This document shows positions 32,735 through 41,465 of a DNA stretch of 64,000 nucleotides, piece after piece. The DNA is taken from contig JAGCUN010000015.1 of NCBI GenBank assembly GCA_017962845.1, positions 1 to 64,000 on the forward strand, read 5' to 3'. How positions within the stretch are numbered: position 1 is the stretch's first letter; every line of letters begins with the position of its first letter. The notes under the pieces were generated by a model that saw only the letters and a list, made by a program, of their open reading frames with translations, ran no database searches and was not told the origin of the DNA. The DNA is from Bacteroidales bacterium (lineage in GTDB: Bacteria; Bacteroidota; Bacteroidia; Bacteroidales; WCHB1-69). A program made the position numbers and the translations under genes.

Positions 32735-34069
32735 TTAGCGTCTTTTTCGTGCGCTAAGGGCATTCATCAGGCCTTTGGCCTTGCCGCTGTTCACCATCTT
32801 CATCATCTTGCGGGTATCGTAGAACTGTTTGACGAGACGGTTCACCTCCTGGATGTCGGTGCCGCTACCGTTGGCGATACGTTTTTTGCGGCTGCCGTTG
32901 ATGATGTCGGGATTCTGGCGCTCTTCGGGAGTCATAGAGAGGATGATGGCCTCCACGCTCTTGAAGGCGTTGTCGTCGATGTCGAGGTCGCGCACGGCCT
33001 TGCCCATGCCGGGAATCATACCCATCAACTCCTTCACGTTGCCCATCTTCTTGATTTGCTGAATCTGGTTGAGGAAGTCGTTGAAATCGAACTGGTTCTT
33101 GGCGAGTTTCTTCTGCAACTTGGCGGCCTCTTCCTCGTCGAATTGTGCCTGGGCAGTCTCCACAAACGAGCGGATGTCGCCCATACCGAGAATACGCTCG
33201 GCCATACGGTCGGGGTGGAACACATCGAGGGCTTCCATCTTCTCGCCGGTACCGATGAACTTGATGGGCTTGTTGACCACCGCCTTGATGGTGAGGGCGG
33301 CACCTCCACGGGTGTCACCATCCATCTTGGTAAGAATCACACCGTCGAAATTGAGCTTGTCGTTGAACGCCTTGGCGGTGTTCACGGCATCCTGACCAGT
33401 CATGGCATCCACCACGAAGAGGATTTCGTTGGGATTGACGGCATCTTTGATGTTGCCGATCTCCTCCATCATCTCCTCATCCACGGCGAGACGACCGGCG
33501 GTATCCACAATCACCACATCGAGGCCATTGGCCTTGGCGTAGGCAACCGCATTCTTGGCAATCTCGACCGGCTTCTTGGAGTCGGGTTCGGTATAAACCG
33601 GCACTTCGAGCTGTTCGCCCAAAACCTTCAACTGGTCAATAGCGGCAGGACGATACACGTCGCCTGCGACGAGCAACGGTTTGCGATGGCGTTTGTTTTT
33701 CAGCATGTTAGCCAGCTTGGCGGCATGGGTGGTCTTACCGGAACCTTGCAAACCTGCCATCAAGATGACCGCCGGATTGGCGTTGATGTTGATGTCTTCG
33801 GCAGCAGTGCCCATCAACTCAATCAATTCGTCGTAGGTGATTTTCACCATCATCTGGCTGGGGGAGACGGCCTTCAGCACATCCATACCCAACGCTTTGG
33901 CTTTCACCTTGTCGGTAAATTCTTTCGCAATCTTGTAACTGACGTCCGCATCCAGAAGTGCTTTACGCACCTCCTTCATGGTTTCCGCCACGTTGATATC
34001 CGTAATTTTTCCTTGTCCTTTCAGGACTTTGAACGCCCGTTCTAACCGGTCGCTTAAGCTGTCAAACAT
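32735..34069 (-). CDS. ffh: Signal recognition particle protein Ffh
   Basis: This 444-residue SRP54 GTPase binds 4.5S RNA and signal sequences for co-translational membrane targeting. The N domain (1-95) is followed by the G domain with the P-loop G106-LQGSGKTT, then DTAGRL, TKMDGD and GTGEK. The methionine-rich M domain (about 300-444) contains GMIPGMGKAV, SMTPEERQNP and GSRKKRIANGSG. It is monocistronic with its own promoter. No SRP RNA is adjacent. Confidence 0.97.
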   Translation of the reverse strand: MFDSLSDRLERAFKVLKGQGKITDINVAETMKEVRKALLDADVSYKIAKEFTDKVKAKALGMDVLKAVSPSQMMVKITYDELIELMGTAAEDININANPAVILMAGLQGSGKTTHAAKLANMLKNKRHRKPLLVAGDVYRPAAIDQLKVLGEQLEVPVYTEPDSKKPVEIAKNAVAYAKANGLDVVIVDTAGRLAVDEEMMEEIGNIKDAVNPNEILFVVDAMTGQDAVNTAKAFNDKLNFDGVILTKMDGDTRGGAALTIKAVVNKPIKFIGTGEKMEALDVFHPDRMAERILGMGDIRSFVETAQAQFDEEEAAKLQKKLAKNQFDFNDFLNQIQQIKKMGNVKELMGMIPGMGKAVRDLDIDDNAFKSVEAIILSMTPEERQNPDIINGSRKKRIANGSGTDIQEVNRLVKQFYDTRKMMKMVNSGKAKGLMNALSARKRR

Positions 34070-34096
34070 GATGATTTTTCGTTAAAAAATGAGTTT

Positions 34097-34105
34097 GCAA
34101 AAATA
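34097..34105 (-). promoter_or_regulatory. -7 promoter box for ffh
   Basis: TATTTTTGC on the minus strand lies 28 bases before ATG 34069. Confidence 0.6.
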
Positions 34106-34120
34106 CAAAATTGTCGGGAA

Positions 34121-35521
34121 TTAGATTTCAACCGATTCTCTGAATTTCGGAATATAGGATTTCTTGAATCCGGCATCGGCGAGATGTTGTGCGTACGCCA
34201 CGCGGGCGGGGTCTTCACCATGCACAATGAAGATGTTGCGCACTTTCTTTTTATCTTGGCACGAAAGATAATGGATGAGTTCATAATAGTCGCCATGACC
34301 CGAGAAGGCCTCGATGGAGGCGAGTTTGGCGCGCACTTTGTACTTGGTGCCGAAGATGGAGACCTCGCTGTCGCCCCGCATGATTTTAGCCCCGAGGGTG
34401 GTGGGGGCGCAGTATCCGACTGAAAGAATGGTAGTTTTGGGATTCTCGATATTATTGGCGAGGTGGTGCTTTACACGTCCCGCCTCCATCATGCCCGATG
34501 CGGAAATGATGATGCAGGGACGGTTGTAGGAGTTGAGTTTCTTGGAGTCGGCGATGCTGCGGATATAGTGTACCTTCTGGAATCCGAACGGGTCGGGGTC
34601 GGTTTTGATATACTCTTGCAGCTCCTCGTTGAAGGCTTCGCTGTGGATGCGGAAAATGTCGGTGGCAGCCACGGCCAGCGGACTGTCGATAAAAATTTCC
34701 ACATCCGGCAGATTTTTCTCATTCTCAAGGCTTTGCAAGGCATAAACAATCTCCTGGGTACGGCCGATGGCAAATGAGGGAATAATGAGTTTGCCCTTGC
34801 GTTGCGCCACCGCATCTTTGATGACCAACATGAGGTCGCGTTTGGCCTCGCTGATGGTGGTGTGGAGACGGTCGCCGTAGGTGGATTCGGTGATGATGTA
34901 GTCGGCCTGTGGGAAGGCTTCGGGGTCGGGAAGGATGGTTTTGTTGTAACGGCCAATATCTCCTGTATAGCAGAGCGTACGGACTTTTCTACCCTCTTTG
35001 ATGGTGATATAGATGGCGCTACTGCCGAGCATGTGGCCGGTATTGATGAGTTCAAACTTGAAGTCGGGGGTGAGTTCGTAGGGAAGATGGTAGGGGATGC
35101 TGATGAAGTGGCGCATACAGGTCACCGCGTCCTGCATGGTATAGATGGGTTCGACGGGAGGAAGTCCCTGGAAGGCGCGTTTCTTGTTGAACTGGGCGGT
35201 ATCGGTCTCTTGGATGCGGCCGGAGTCGGGAAGCATGATGGCGCAGAGGTCGCGGGTGGCGGGAGTGCAGAACACCGTGCCCTTGAAACCTCTTTTCACC
35301 ACGTAGGGAATCAGGCCGGAGTGGTCGATATGTGCGTGGGAAAGAATGATGTAGTCGATGTCGCGCGGGTCGAAGCCAAGGTCGCGGTTCATGCTGTCGG
35401 TCTCGAGACCTTTCCCTTGGTACATTCCACAATCGAGCAAAATTTTCACGCCTTTGCGTGTGGTGAGAAGAAATTTACTGCCGGTAACTTCCGTCGTTGC
35501 ACCTAAAAAATCAATTTTCAT
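34121..35521 (-). CDS. MBL-fold beta-CASP nuclease (RNA-processing exonuclease family)
   Basis: This 466-residue metallo-beta-lactamase/beta-CASP protein, like RNase J/CPSF73-type nucleases, has the zinc motif H62-A-H64-I-D66-H67 and TGHMLGSS, GDIG and the C-terminal IVHGE (His of motif C) blocks. The start is ATG 35521 (MKIDFLGATTEVTG). The frame is open further upstream through the tRNA-Glu gene but is not coding there. It probably acts on RNA ends in the cytoplasm. Confidence 0.9.
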   Translation of the reverse strand: MKIDFLGATTEVTGSKFLLTTRKGVKILLDCGMYQGKGLETDSMNRDLGFDPRDIDYIILSHAHIDHSGLIPYVVKRGFKGTVFCTPATRDLCAIMLPDSGRIQETDTAQFNKKRAFQGLPPVEPIYTMQDAVTCMRHFISIPYHLPYELTPDFKFELINTGHMLGSSAIYITIKEGRKVRTLCYTGDIGRYNKTILPDPEAFPQADYIITESTYGDRLHTTISEAKRDLMLVIKDAVAQRKGKLIIPSFAIGRTQEIVYALQSLENEKNLPDVEIFIDSPLAVAATDIFRIHSEAFNEELQEYIKTDPDPFGFQKVHYIRSIADSKKLNSYNRPCIIISASGMMEAGRVKHHLANNIENPKTTILSVGYCAPTTLGAKIMRGDSEVSIFGTKYKVRAKLASIEAFSGHGDYYELIHYLSCQDKKKVRNIFIVHGEDPARVAYAQHLADAGFKKSYIPKFRESVEI

Positions 35522-35540
35522 AATGTTTGGTTTTGGCGGC

Positions 35541-35549
35541 GCAAAGATA
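35541..35549 (-). promoter_or_regulatory. -7 promoter box for the beta-CASP gene
   Basis: TATCTTTGC on the minus strand ends 20 bases before ATG 35521. Confidence 0.6.
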
Positions 35550-35563
35550 CGATTTTTTGCAAT

Positions 35564-35593
35564 AAAAAAAGAGACAGTCTGAAACTGTCTCTT
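35564..35593 (-). terminator. Terminator of tRNA-Glu(TTC)
   Basis: On the minus strand AAGAGACAGT pairs with ACTGTCTCTT across a 5-base loop and runs into a T stretch. It begins 3 bases after the tRNA 3' end. Confidence 0.85.
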
Positions 35594-35595
35594 CG

Positions 35596-35670
35596 TACTG
35601 GATGGGGGATTCGAACCCCCGATTTTCAGGATGAAAACCTGACGTCCTGGGCCAACTAGACGAATCCAGC
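35596..35670 (-). tRNA. tRNA-Glu, anticodon TTC
   Basis: A full cloverleaf on the minus strand: acceptor GCTGGAT/ATCCAGT, D arm GTCT/GGAC, anticodon stem TCAGG/CCTGA with loop TTTTCAT, T arm GGGGG/CCCCC with TTCGAAT. CCA is not encoded, unlike the Glu(CTC) and Arg genes in this window. Confidence 0.95.
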
Positions 35671-35691
35671 ATTTCCTCAAAAAATGAGGCT

Positions 35692-35700
35692 GCAAAAATA
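35692..35700 (-). promoter_or_regulatory. -7 promoter box for tRNA-Glu(TTC)
   Basis: TATTTTTGC on the minus strand lies 21 bases before the tRNA. A small CCTCA/TGAGG hairpin lies between them. Confidence 0.6.
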
Positions 35701-35749
35701 CATGATTTTTTAATACAAAACCAATTTTTGCAAAAAATATTTTTTCGAC

Positions 35750-36430
35750 CTACTTGTCATCAGGTTCAAACCTGAATCCCAGACGTTTACCTGTCTTCAG
35801 AATCATATTCTGATCTTCAATCTGAAGGATGTCATTCACCGAAATCTCCACCAAATTGGAATACTCCGGCACCAAGAGGTCGAAATTGATGGTGTATTGG
35901 ATGGCCGACATCAGAATCTCTTCTACCGACTGTTTGTCAAGTTCGCGATTGTTGAAATTGTTGAGCACTTTCGCCAATTCGCGTTTTCCTTCCACATAAA
36001 AATGCTTGTCTTTATTGATAAAAATTCGCCCGATCATATAGCCGGAGTCGTTGATGCGGTTGTAGCGGAACGAGTCGGAGAGGAAGTTGAAGATATGGAT
36101 GACGCCACAGTAGGAGCGGGTCTGGTCTTCGCGGATGTAGGGAGTTTTCATCACCTCATGGTCGCGGGGAAACTCGAAGATGTTGGTGTGCATCAGGAAA
36201 ATCAGCACATCGCCGGCGAAACGGAGCTTGAACTCGTGGAGGTTCTTGCCGTTATAGTCCACGGTGACACGTGGGTGCTGCTCGGCGCAATTCTCTTCAT
36301 AATAATCTTCAAACTCTTTGGCGCACTGTTTGAACAGCTCCATCGACTCGAGGGTACTGGAATAGATTTGCTGTTTCAGTTCGCCTTTTTGAATCAATAA
36401 TTGACAAATGTTAGAATAATCGGTATCCAT
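35750..36430 (-). CDS. Conserved Bacteroidota protein of unknown function
   Basis: This 226-residue soluble protein has no signal peptide and no membrane helix. It contains a mixed alpha/beta pattern with FRYNRINDSGYMIGRIFINK and ends GFRFEPDDK. It resembles proteins seen across Bacteroidota that lack a defined function. It lies 16 bases after the M23-like gene on the same strand, so it may share that gene's role at the cell envelope. I cannot assign a family. Confidence 0.65.
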   Translation of the reverse strand: MDTDYSNICQLLIQKGELKQQIYSSTLESMELFKQCAKEFEDYYEENCAEQHPRVTVDYNGKNLHEFKLRFAGDVLIFLMHTNIFEFPRDHEVMKTPYIREDQTRSYCGVIHIFNFLSDSFRYNRINDSGYMIGRIFINKDKHFYVEGKRELAKVLNNFNNRELDKQSVEEILMSAIQYTINFDLLVPEYSNLVEISVNDILQIEDQNMILKTGKRLGFRFEPDDK

Positions 36431-36446
36431 ATACTGAATTAAAGGG

Positions 36447-37355
36447 TTATTTCAAAGTTAAGTAATCCAATGGGTTAAGGGGAAATCCGTTGTGCCACAG
36501 CTCGAAGTGGAGGTGGTTGCCCTTGTTGGTGATGCCACTATGCCCCATTCGGGCGATGGGTTCTCCTGCGGCCACTTTGGCCCCCTTGCTCTTGAGCAAG
36601 ACTTGGTTGTTTTTGTAGATAGTCAGCACGTTATCATGGTGCTGGATGATGATGACGTTGCCGTCGGTCACATCATAGCCGGCAAAAACCACCATTCCCT
36701 CGGCGGCACTGGTGACGAGCGTACCCTCACGGTTGGCCACATCGATACCATATTGGTTTTTGGGAACATTGTATGCGGTAACGATGGTGCCGGTTGTGGG
36801 CGGCTGCAGGAACAAGTTTTGGATGTCGGCGCGGGCGCTGATGGAGACCCCGTCATTCTGCTGGCGCGAATTCACGGCCGCCAGCAGGTCGCCAGCCTCC
36901 TCCCGCAATGCCATTTCGCTCTCGGAAGGCTCTGTGGCTTCCTCCAGCGACTTGCCGTCGGCTGTCACCACACCGCCCTGCGGCGCAGGACCCATCGTGT
37001 CGAGACTGTTTTCATCCATCACCTGCAAAAGATGCTGGAGATAAACCTCGTTGCGGTCGTATTTCGACTGCAAGTCCGCCACCTTTTGGGCAGTCTCCTT
37101 GAACTTGCGGTGCTCCTCTGGAGTGGTATAACCCGGAATGTAGTAGCGCAGCGGGGTGAAAGCGATAATGACCGCCGTAAGCGACACCAACACCACCGCT
37201 GAAACCATCACCGTAACGAAGATGTTGCGGGGACTCAGCAGGAAGGTGAAACTGTCGTGGTGGGTGGTCTCATTGCGGATGATCAGCTGGTGCTTAACGC
37301 TCCAGTTTTTCCGCAATCGGTTCCAGAAATTTCGCCACTGGGTGAACTTTGCCAT
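36447..37355 (-). CDS. Membrane-anchored M23/LytM-domain protein with altered zinc site
   Basis: This 302-residue protein has one N-terminal transmembrane helix (about 44-66), a coiled-coil-like stretch (about 80-118) and a C-terminal LytM domain (about 190-300). The second zinc motif HxH is intact (H281-L-H283). The first motif HxxxD reads Q201-YGI-D205, so the first zinc-ligand His is Gln. That suggests a non-catalytic LytM regulator, like EnvC/NlpD activators, rather than an active peptidase. It lies 38 bases after the aminotransferase gene. Confidence 0.85.
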   Translation of the reverse strand: MAKFTQWRNFWNRLRKNWSVKHQLIIRNETTHHDSFTFLLSPRNIFVTVMVSAVVLVSLTAVIIAFTPLRYYIPGYTTPEEHRKFKETAQKVADLQSKYDRNEVYLQHLLQVMDENSLDTMGPAPQGGVVTADGKSLEEATEPSESEMALREEAGDLLAAVNSRQQNDGVSISARADIQNLFLQPPTTGTIVTAYNVPKNQYGIDVANREGTLVTSAAEGMVVFAGYDVTDGNVIIIQHHDNVLTIYKNNQVLLKSKGAKVAAGEPIARMGHSGITNKGNHLHFELWHNGFPLNPLDYLTLK

Positions 37356-37366
37356 TCCCTACAGGT

Positions 37367-37386
37367 TATAACAACTAACTGTTATA
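37367..37386. repeat. 7 bp inverted repeat between aminotransferase and M23 genes
   Basis: TATAACA (37367-37373) and TGTTATA (37380-37386) form arms around six bases, without a T run. It may be an operator or a weak processing hairpin. Confidence 0.3.
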
Positions 37387-37393
37387 CAATTTG

Positions 37394-38626
37394 TTATTTC
37401 ATTTTCACAACCGCTTCGCGAATGCGGCGCATAGCCTCACGGAGTTTCTCCTCAGAGGTAGCATAGGAAAGGCGCACACAACGGTCATCCCCAAATGCCG
37501 CACCCATCACAAGTGCCACATTGGCATCGTAAAGGATGTACATGCAGAAGTCGGTGGAGTTCTCGATGGTGGTTTTGTTATACGTTTTGGCGAAGACGGA
37601 GTCGGCGGGCACTTGCTTGCCGTACAGCTCGCTAATGTCGGGGAAGAAATAGAAGGCACCCTTCGGCAGACGCACCTTGAAACCCGGGATTTGGCAGAGC
37701 AAATCATATACTAAGTCTCTGCGTTTCAAGAAGATATTGCGCATATTGATAATATCATCTGAAATGGCAGGATCCATCTGCATGGCCTTGATGGTGGCGC
37801 GTTGTGCGATGGAGCAGGTGGCAGAAGTAACCTGTCCTTGCAGTTTGTTACACGCCTTGGCGATGGCCACGGGGGCACCGATGAAACCGATACGCCAGCC
37901 GGTCATGGCGAAACCTTTAGCCACACCGTTCACGGTCACGGTACGTTCTTTCATCCAGTCGAACTGGGCCATGCTCTCGTGTTTTCCTTCGAAGTTGATA
38001 TGCTCGTAGATCTCGTCAGCCAGAACGATGACGTTGGGATAGTCGCGGAGCACTTCGGCCAGCGCCTTCAGCTCCTCGCGGGAATAGAGCATACCCGTCG
38101 GGTTGGAGGGACTGCTGAAGATCATCATTTTGGTCTTGGGGGTGAGGGCAGCACGAAGCTGGTCGGGGGTCACCTTGAAATCATTTTCGATGGTGGTCTG
38201 GATATAGACCGACTTGCCTTCAGCCAGCTGCACAACAGCCTTGTAGGACACCCAGTAGGGGGCGGGAATCACCACCTCGTCGCCTGGGTCAACCAAAGCC
38301 ATCACCACCTGATAGATAGATTGTTTTGCTCCCGTTGAAACGATAATCTGGTCGGGAGTATAGTCGAGGTTATTATCTCTTTTGAATTTTGCACAGATGG
38401 CTTTTTTGAGTTCGGGATAGCCCGGTACGGGCGGATAGTGGGTCCAATTCTCATCAATGGCGGTTTTGGCGGCCTCTTTCACCACTTCCGGGGTGTTGAA
38501 GTCGGGTTCGCCGATGCTGAGTTTGATAACATCCTTGCCTGCTTCGGCCAATTCGTTGGCAATCTGGGTCATCGCAAGGGTTTCTGAAGGCGGCATGCTG
38601 CTAATTCTTTGAGAAATAAGTGCCAT
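37394..38626 (-). CDS. Pyridoxal-phosphate aminotransferase, class I (aspartate aminotransferase-like)
   Basis: This 410-residue fold-type I aminotransferase has the PLP lysine in NGVAKGFAMTGWRIG, the SSPSNPTG block, and the C-terminal Arg in RLSYATSEE. The I-gamma subgroup (thermophilic AspC-like) is the best match, transferring amino groups between aspartate and 2-oxoglutarate. It is cytoplasmic with its own promoter, and the two downstream genes may be read from it. Confidence 0.9.
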   Translation of the reverse strand: MALISQRISSMPPSETLAMTQIANELAEAGKDVIKLSIGEPDFNTPEVVKEAAKTAIDENWTHYPPVPGYPELKKAICAKFKRDNNLDYTPDQIIVSTGAKQSIYQVVMALVDPGDEVVIPAPYWVSYKAVVQLAEGKSVYIQTTIENDFKVTPDQLRAALTPKTKMMIFSSPSNPTGMLYSREELKALAEVLRDYPNVIVLADEIYEHINFEGKHESMAQFDWMKERTVTVNGVAKGFAMTGWRIGFIGAPVAIAKACNKLQGQVTSATCSIAQRATIKAMQMDPAISDDIINMRNIFLKRRDLVYDLLCQIPGFKVRLPKGAFYFFPDISELYGKQVPADSVFAKTYNKTTIENSTDFCMYILYDANVALVMGAAFGDDRCVRLSYATSEEKLREAMRRIREAVVKMK

Positions 38627-38672
38627 AATTCAATTTTTTTATTAGAAAAATAATTTAATGATTTTCGAAGGT

Positions 38673-38681
38673 GCAAAGATA
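38673..38681 (-). promoter_or_regulatory. -7 promoter box for the aminotransferase unit
   Basis: TATCTTTGC on the minus strand lies 47 bases before ATG 38626. Confidence 0.55.
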
Positions 38682-38685
38682 CAAA

Positions 38686-39843
38686 TTATTCGGCAAAAAT
38701 CTTCTTATGCAAGGGGAATTCTTCATTGAGCTCCCCTGAATAGTAAAAGTCATTGCCCAAAACGCCGAAAGTATAGACACGGCCTCCCACCGAAACATGC
38801 GAACCACCGCAACGGGGTGAAGGGTTGGGCTTGGAGGCGCTGAAACCGAGGTTGAAGAGTGTGCAAAGCACATCAGGACGATCGGAAATGTCATAACCGG
38901 CGCGCTTCCACTGGAGCATCGTCTGGTGCAGGATACATCCGGCATAGATAAAGGAGTAGAGGTGGTCGCGATAGTCCACCAGCCGGTTGAAGCGGGCGGT
39001 GGTAAGATCATGCATCTGGGAAGTGTCGTAGTCGAGGATATGCTCATACTTTTTCCCCATGTAATATACCGAGGTAGAGTCTTTCAGGTTGCGTTCCACA
39101 GCGGCGGCGGTGAAGTCCTTGATGCCATTGACACCGAGTTAGAACTGCGACTGCACACTCATAACGGCGGGACCAAGGTAGCGTTTCACATCCTCGCGAT
39201 GCGAATTGAAAAGGCGGATCTGCTCACCCACGGTACAAGCGGCGATCAGGCGCGGATCAACGCCGGTGATTTCTCCCGCCTTACGGATTTTTTCGGCATC
39301 ATTCACCATAGCACGCTTCAGGGCCGGCCAACCTGGGTCGTTCATCCACGGGATGGCATTGTCGGTGGAGGTAGAGGCAGGATACCGCGCTATCAGAGCG
39401 TTCACCTCCTGCAACAACTCCGTGAATTTCTTGCCATTGTCGGTCTCCTGCATGTACATGTTGCTGGCATACACCATACGATTCACCATTTCAGGGTCGT
39501 TCATGTCCCGGTCAGCATCGTAAATGAGGTGGGCGTTGGTGGGGAAAAAACGGTTGAGCACCGCCAGCTGAATATAGTTCTGCAATTGCGCGGAATAGAT
39601 CTTTGACGAATCCGTCAGCCCTCCCATCTCCTTATAATTCGCCAAATAGCGGTTGTTGGGATCAATGCCACCCTCGTCGTTGGTGAGGCCGATTTTATAA
39701 ACAGCCCATGCGAAAACGATACCCAGCGCAAAAAGCGCCAGCAAATGAAGTCCAATTTGGTAAATTTTCGAACGGACTTTCAGCGTTTTCCAAGCCTTAA
39801 AAAAAGACTTTTTCTCTGTGTTTGTTAGGTTTTCTTGCGACAT
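38686..39843 (-). pseudogene. Membrane-anchored lytic-transglycosylase-like gene with in-frame stop
   Basis: From ATG 39843 (MSQENLTNTEKK) the frame runs through one transmembrane helix (about 26-46) and an SLT/lysozyme-like region (ITGVDPRLIAACTVGEQIRL, with E in GEQIR as candidate catalytic acid). It then meets TAA at 39139-39141. The same frame continues without shift as LGVNGIKDFTAAAVERNLKD to a stop at 38686, with blocks such as SPRCGGSHVSVGGRVYTFG. One codon change splits a gene of about 386 codons. It may be a recent nonsense mutation, a sequence error or a readthrough case. Two separate genes are unlikely, as the second half has no start of its own. Confidence 0.75.
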
Positions 39844-39864
39844 TCCTATATCAAAAATTGAAGC

Positions 39865-39873
39865 GCAAAAGTA
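39865..39873 (-). promoter_or_regulatory. -7 promoter box for the transglycosylase-like gene
   Basis: TACTTTTGC on the minus strand ends 22 bases before ATG 39843. Confidence 0.6.
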
Positions 39874-40000
39874 CAATTATTTTCCTCTCTAACTATATAA
39901 TTTCTAAAAAATTCCTGCTCTCAAAAAAACATCATTTTTTATGGCCATTTTTTATTTTTTTAATATGAAAAATAATTATAAAAAGAATAAAAAAATTGCT

Positions 40001-40009
40001 TATTTTTGC
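40001..40009 (+). promoter_or_regulatory. -7 promoter box for the DUF6913-dapA unit
   Basis: TATTTTTGC lies 31 bases before ATG 40041. Confidence 0.6.
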
Positions 40010-40040
40010 GCTTTTGAAAATATTGGCAAAAACTATAGAG

Positions 40041-40577
40041 ATGAATTTTGTACAAAAGTATTTTGCAAAAAAATATATTACTGAAAATAAGAAGGTTAGG
40101 ACACCAGAAGTGGTCTCTTTGAGAGATGCAAAAAATGTGGGAATTCTCTGCAACATCTCCACCGAGGACACCTATAAGGACATTTACGCTGTTTTCTCTA
40201 AGCTTCAGAATCCCACCCGCAACGTGTGGATGGCAGGCTATATCGACAACAAACTCATCCCGTTCTACTGTTTGCAACAACTGTCAGCCGACTACTTCTG
40301 CAACAAAGACCTTAACTGGTACGGCAAACCCAAGAAGGAACAGATCTTGAATTTCTGTGAGACCGAATTCGACATTCTGCTGGATTTCTCACATGACGTT
40401 TACGATCCCCTTCGTTTCATCATGGCCATCACGCCAGCCAAATTCATCATCGGTTCCGAAAAACAAAATGCTGACCTCTACGACCTGCTTATCCAGTCGG
40501 AACATGACCTGACGAATATGGAATTGCTGAAAAACATCACTCATTATACTAACCAACTTTCAGGAAAACAGTCATGA
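40041..40577 (+). CDS. DUF6913-like conserved protein upstream of dapA
   Basis: This 178-residue protein runs from ATG 40041 (MNFVQKYFAKKY). The frame is open further upstream but only across the promoter. It has a mixed alpha/beta pattern with FDILLDFSHDVYDPLRFIMA and KFIIGSEKQNADLYDLL. I recognise it as the DUF6913-type protein commonly found in front of dapA in Bacteroidota; its function is unknown. Its stop overlaps the dapA start by four bases (ATGA), so the two are translationally coupled. Confidence 0.65.
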   Translation: MNFVQKYFAKKYITENKKVRTPEVVSLRDAKNVGILCNISTEDTYKDIYAVFSKLQNPTRNVWMAGYIDNKLIPFYCLQQLSADYFCNKDLNWYGKPKKEQILNFCETEFDILLDFSHDVYDPLRFIMAITPAKFIIGSEKQNADLYDLLIQSEHDLTNMELLKNITHYTNQLSGKQS

Positions 40578-41455
40578 ACAATCGTTTGAAAGGAACTGGA
40601 GCTGCACTTGTCACGCCGTTTCACCCCGACGGAAGCATCGACTTTGGTTGTTTGGCGAAATTGGTAGAAAACCTGATTGCAAATGGAGTGGACTACTTGG
40701 TGACCACCTGCACCACCAGCGAAACGCCCACGCTGACGGAAGCGGAAAAAGATGAGATTGTGGCTTGCGTGGTGAAAGCGAATGCAGGACGCGTGGCCAT
40801 CGTACGCGGTCTCGGCGGTCCCAACACGAAAGAGATTGCCGAACAGCTGCGCACCAAAGACTTTACCGGCGTGGATGCCATCCTGTCGGTAACGCCCTTC
40901 TACAACCGTCCCAACCAAGAAGGTATCTATCAGCACTATAAGATTTTAGCTTCCTGCACTCCCCTCCCCCTCATCCTCTACAACGTGCCCGGCCGCACAG
41001 GATGCAATATCGAGGCCGACACCACACTCCGCATAGCCAACGACTTCCCCAACATCGTGGCCGTGAAGGAGGCATCGGGCAATATGAACCAGATCATGAA
41101 GGTCATCGCCCACAAGCCCACAGAATTTTCTGTTCTCTCGGGCGACGATGCCATCACCCTGCCGCTTTTGGCCGCCGGCGTTGACGGCGTCATCTCGGTG
41201 GTAGCCAACGCTTTCCCGAAAGAGGTGAGCGACATGGTGCGCCTCGCCCGTCGCAACCAGTTCGACGAGGCCCGCAAAATCCACCTCCGCCTCCTCGACT
41301 TCACCCAGGCCTGCTTCAAAGAGGGCAGCCCCGCCGGCATCAAAGCCCTGCTCGCCCTTCAAGGCAAAATGGACAACACCTTGCGACTGCCATTAGTGCC
41401 CGTCTCCCAAGAATTATCTGCTCATTTTGCAAAACTTTTATCTGATTTTCAATAA
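40574..41455 (+). CDS. dapA: 4-hydroxy-tetrahydrodipicolinate synthase DapA
   Basis: This 293-residue TIM-barrel enzyme condenses pyruvate with aspartate semialdehyde in lysine/diaminopimelate synthesis. The Schiff-base lysine is K165 in IVAVKEASGN. The catalytic Tyr lies in LYNVPGRTG (Y136), and the SVTPFYNRPNQEG block is conserved. The usual TTGTTGE loop reads TTCTTSETPTL. Together with dapB at 60218 it shows a DAP pathway for peptidoglycan. Confidence 0.95.
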   Translation: MNNRLKGTGAALVTPFHPDGSIDFGCLAKLVENLIANGVDYLVTTCTTSETPTLTEAEKDEIVACVVKANAGRVAIVRGLGGPNTKEIAEQLRTKDFTGVDAILSVTPFYNRPNQEGIYQHYKILASCTPLPLILYNVPGRTGCNIEADTTLRIANDFPNIVAVKEASGNMNQIMKVIAHKPTEFSVLSGDDAITLPLLAAGVDGVISVVANAFPKEVSDMVRLARRNQFDEARKIHLRLLDFTQACFKEGSPAGIKALLALQGKMDNTLRLPLVPVSQELSAHFAKLLSDFQ

Positions 41456-41465
41456 ATTATATATT

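Noticed and set aside
35522..35695. Upstream extension of the beta-CASP nuclease
   Set aside because: It would read through the tRNA-Glu gene, its terminator and the nuclease promoter.
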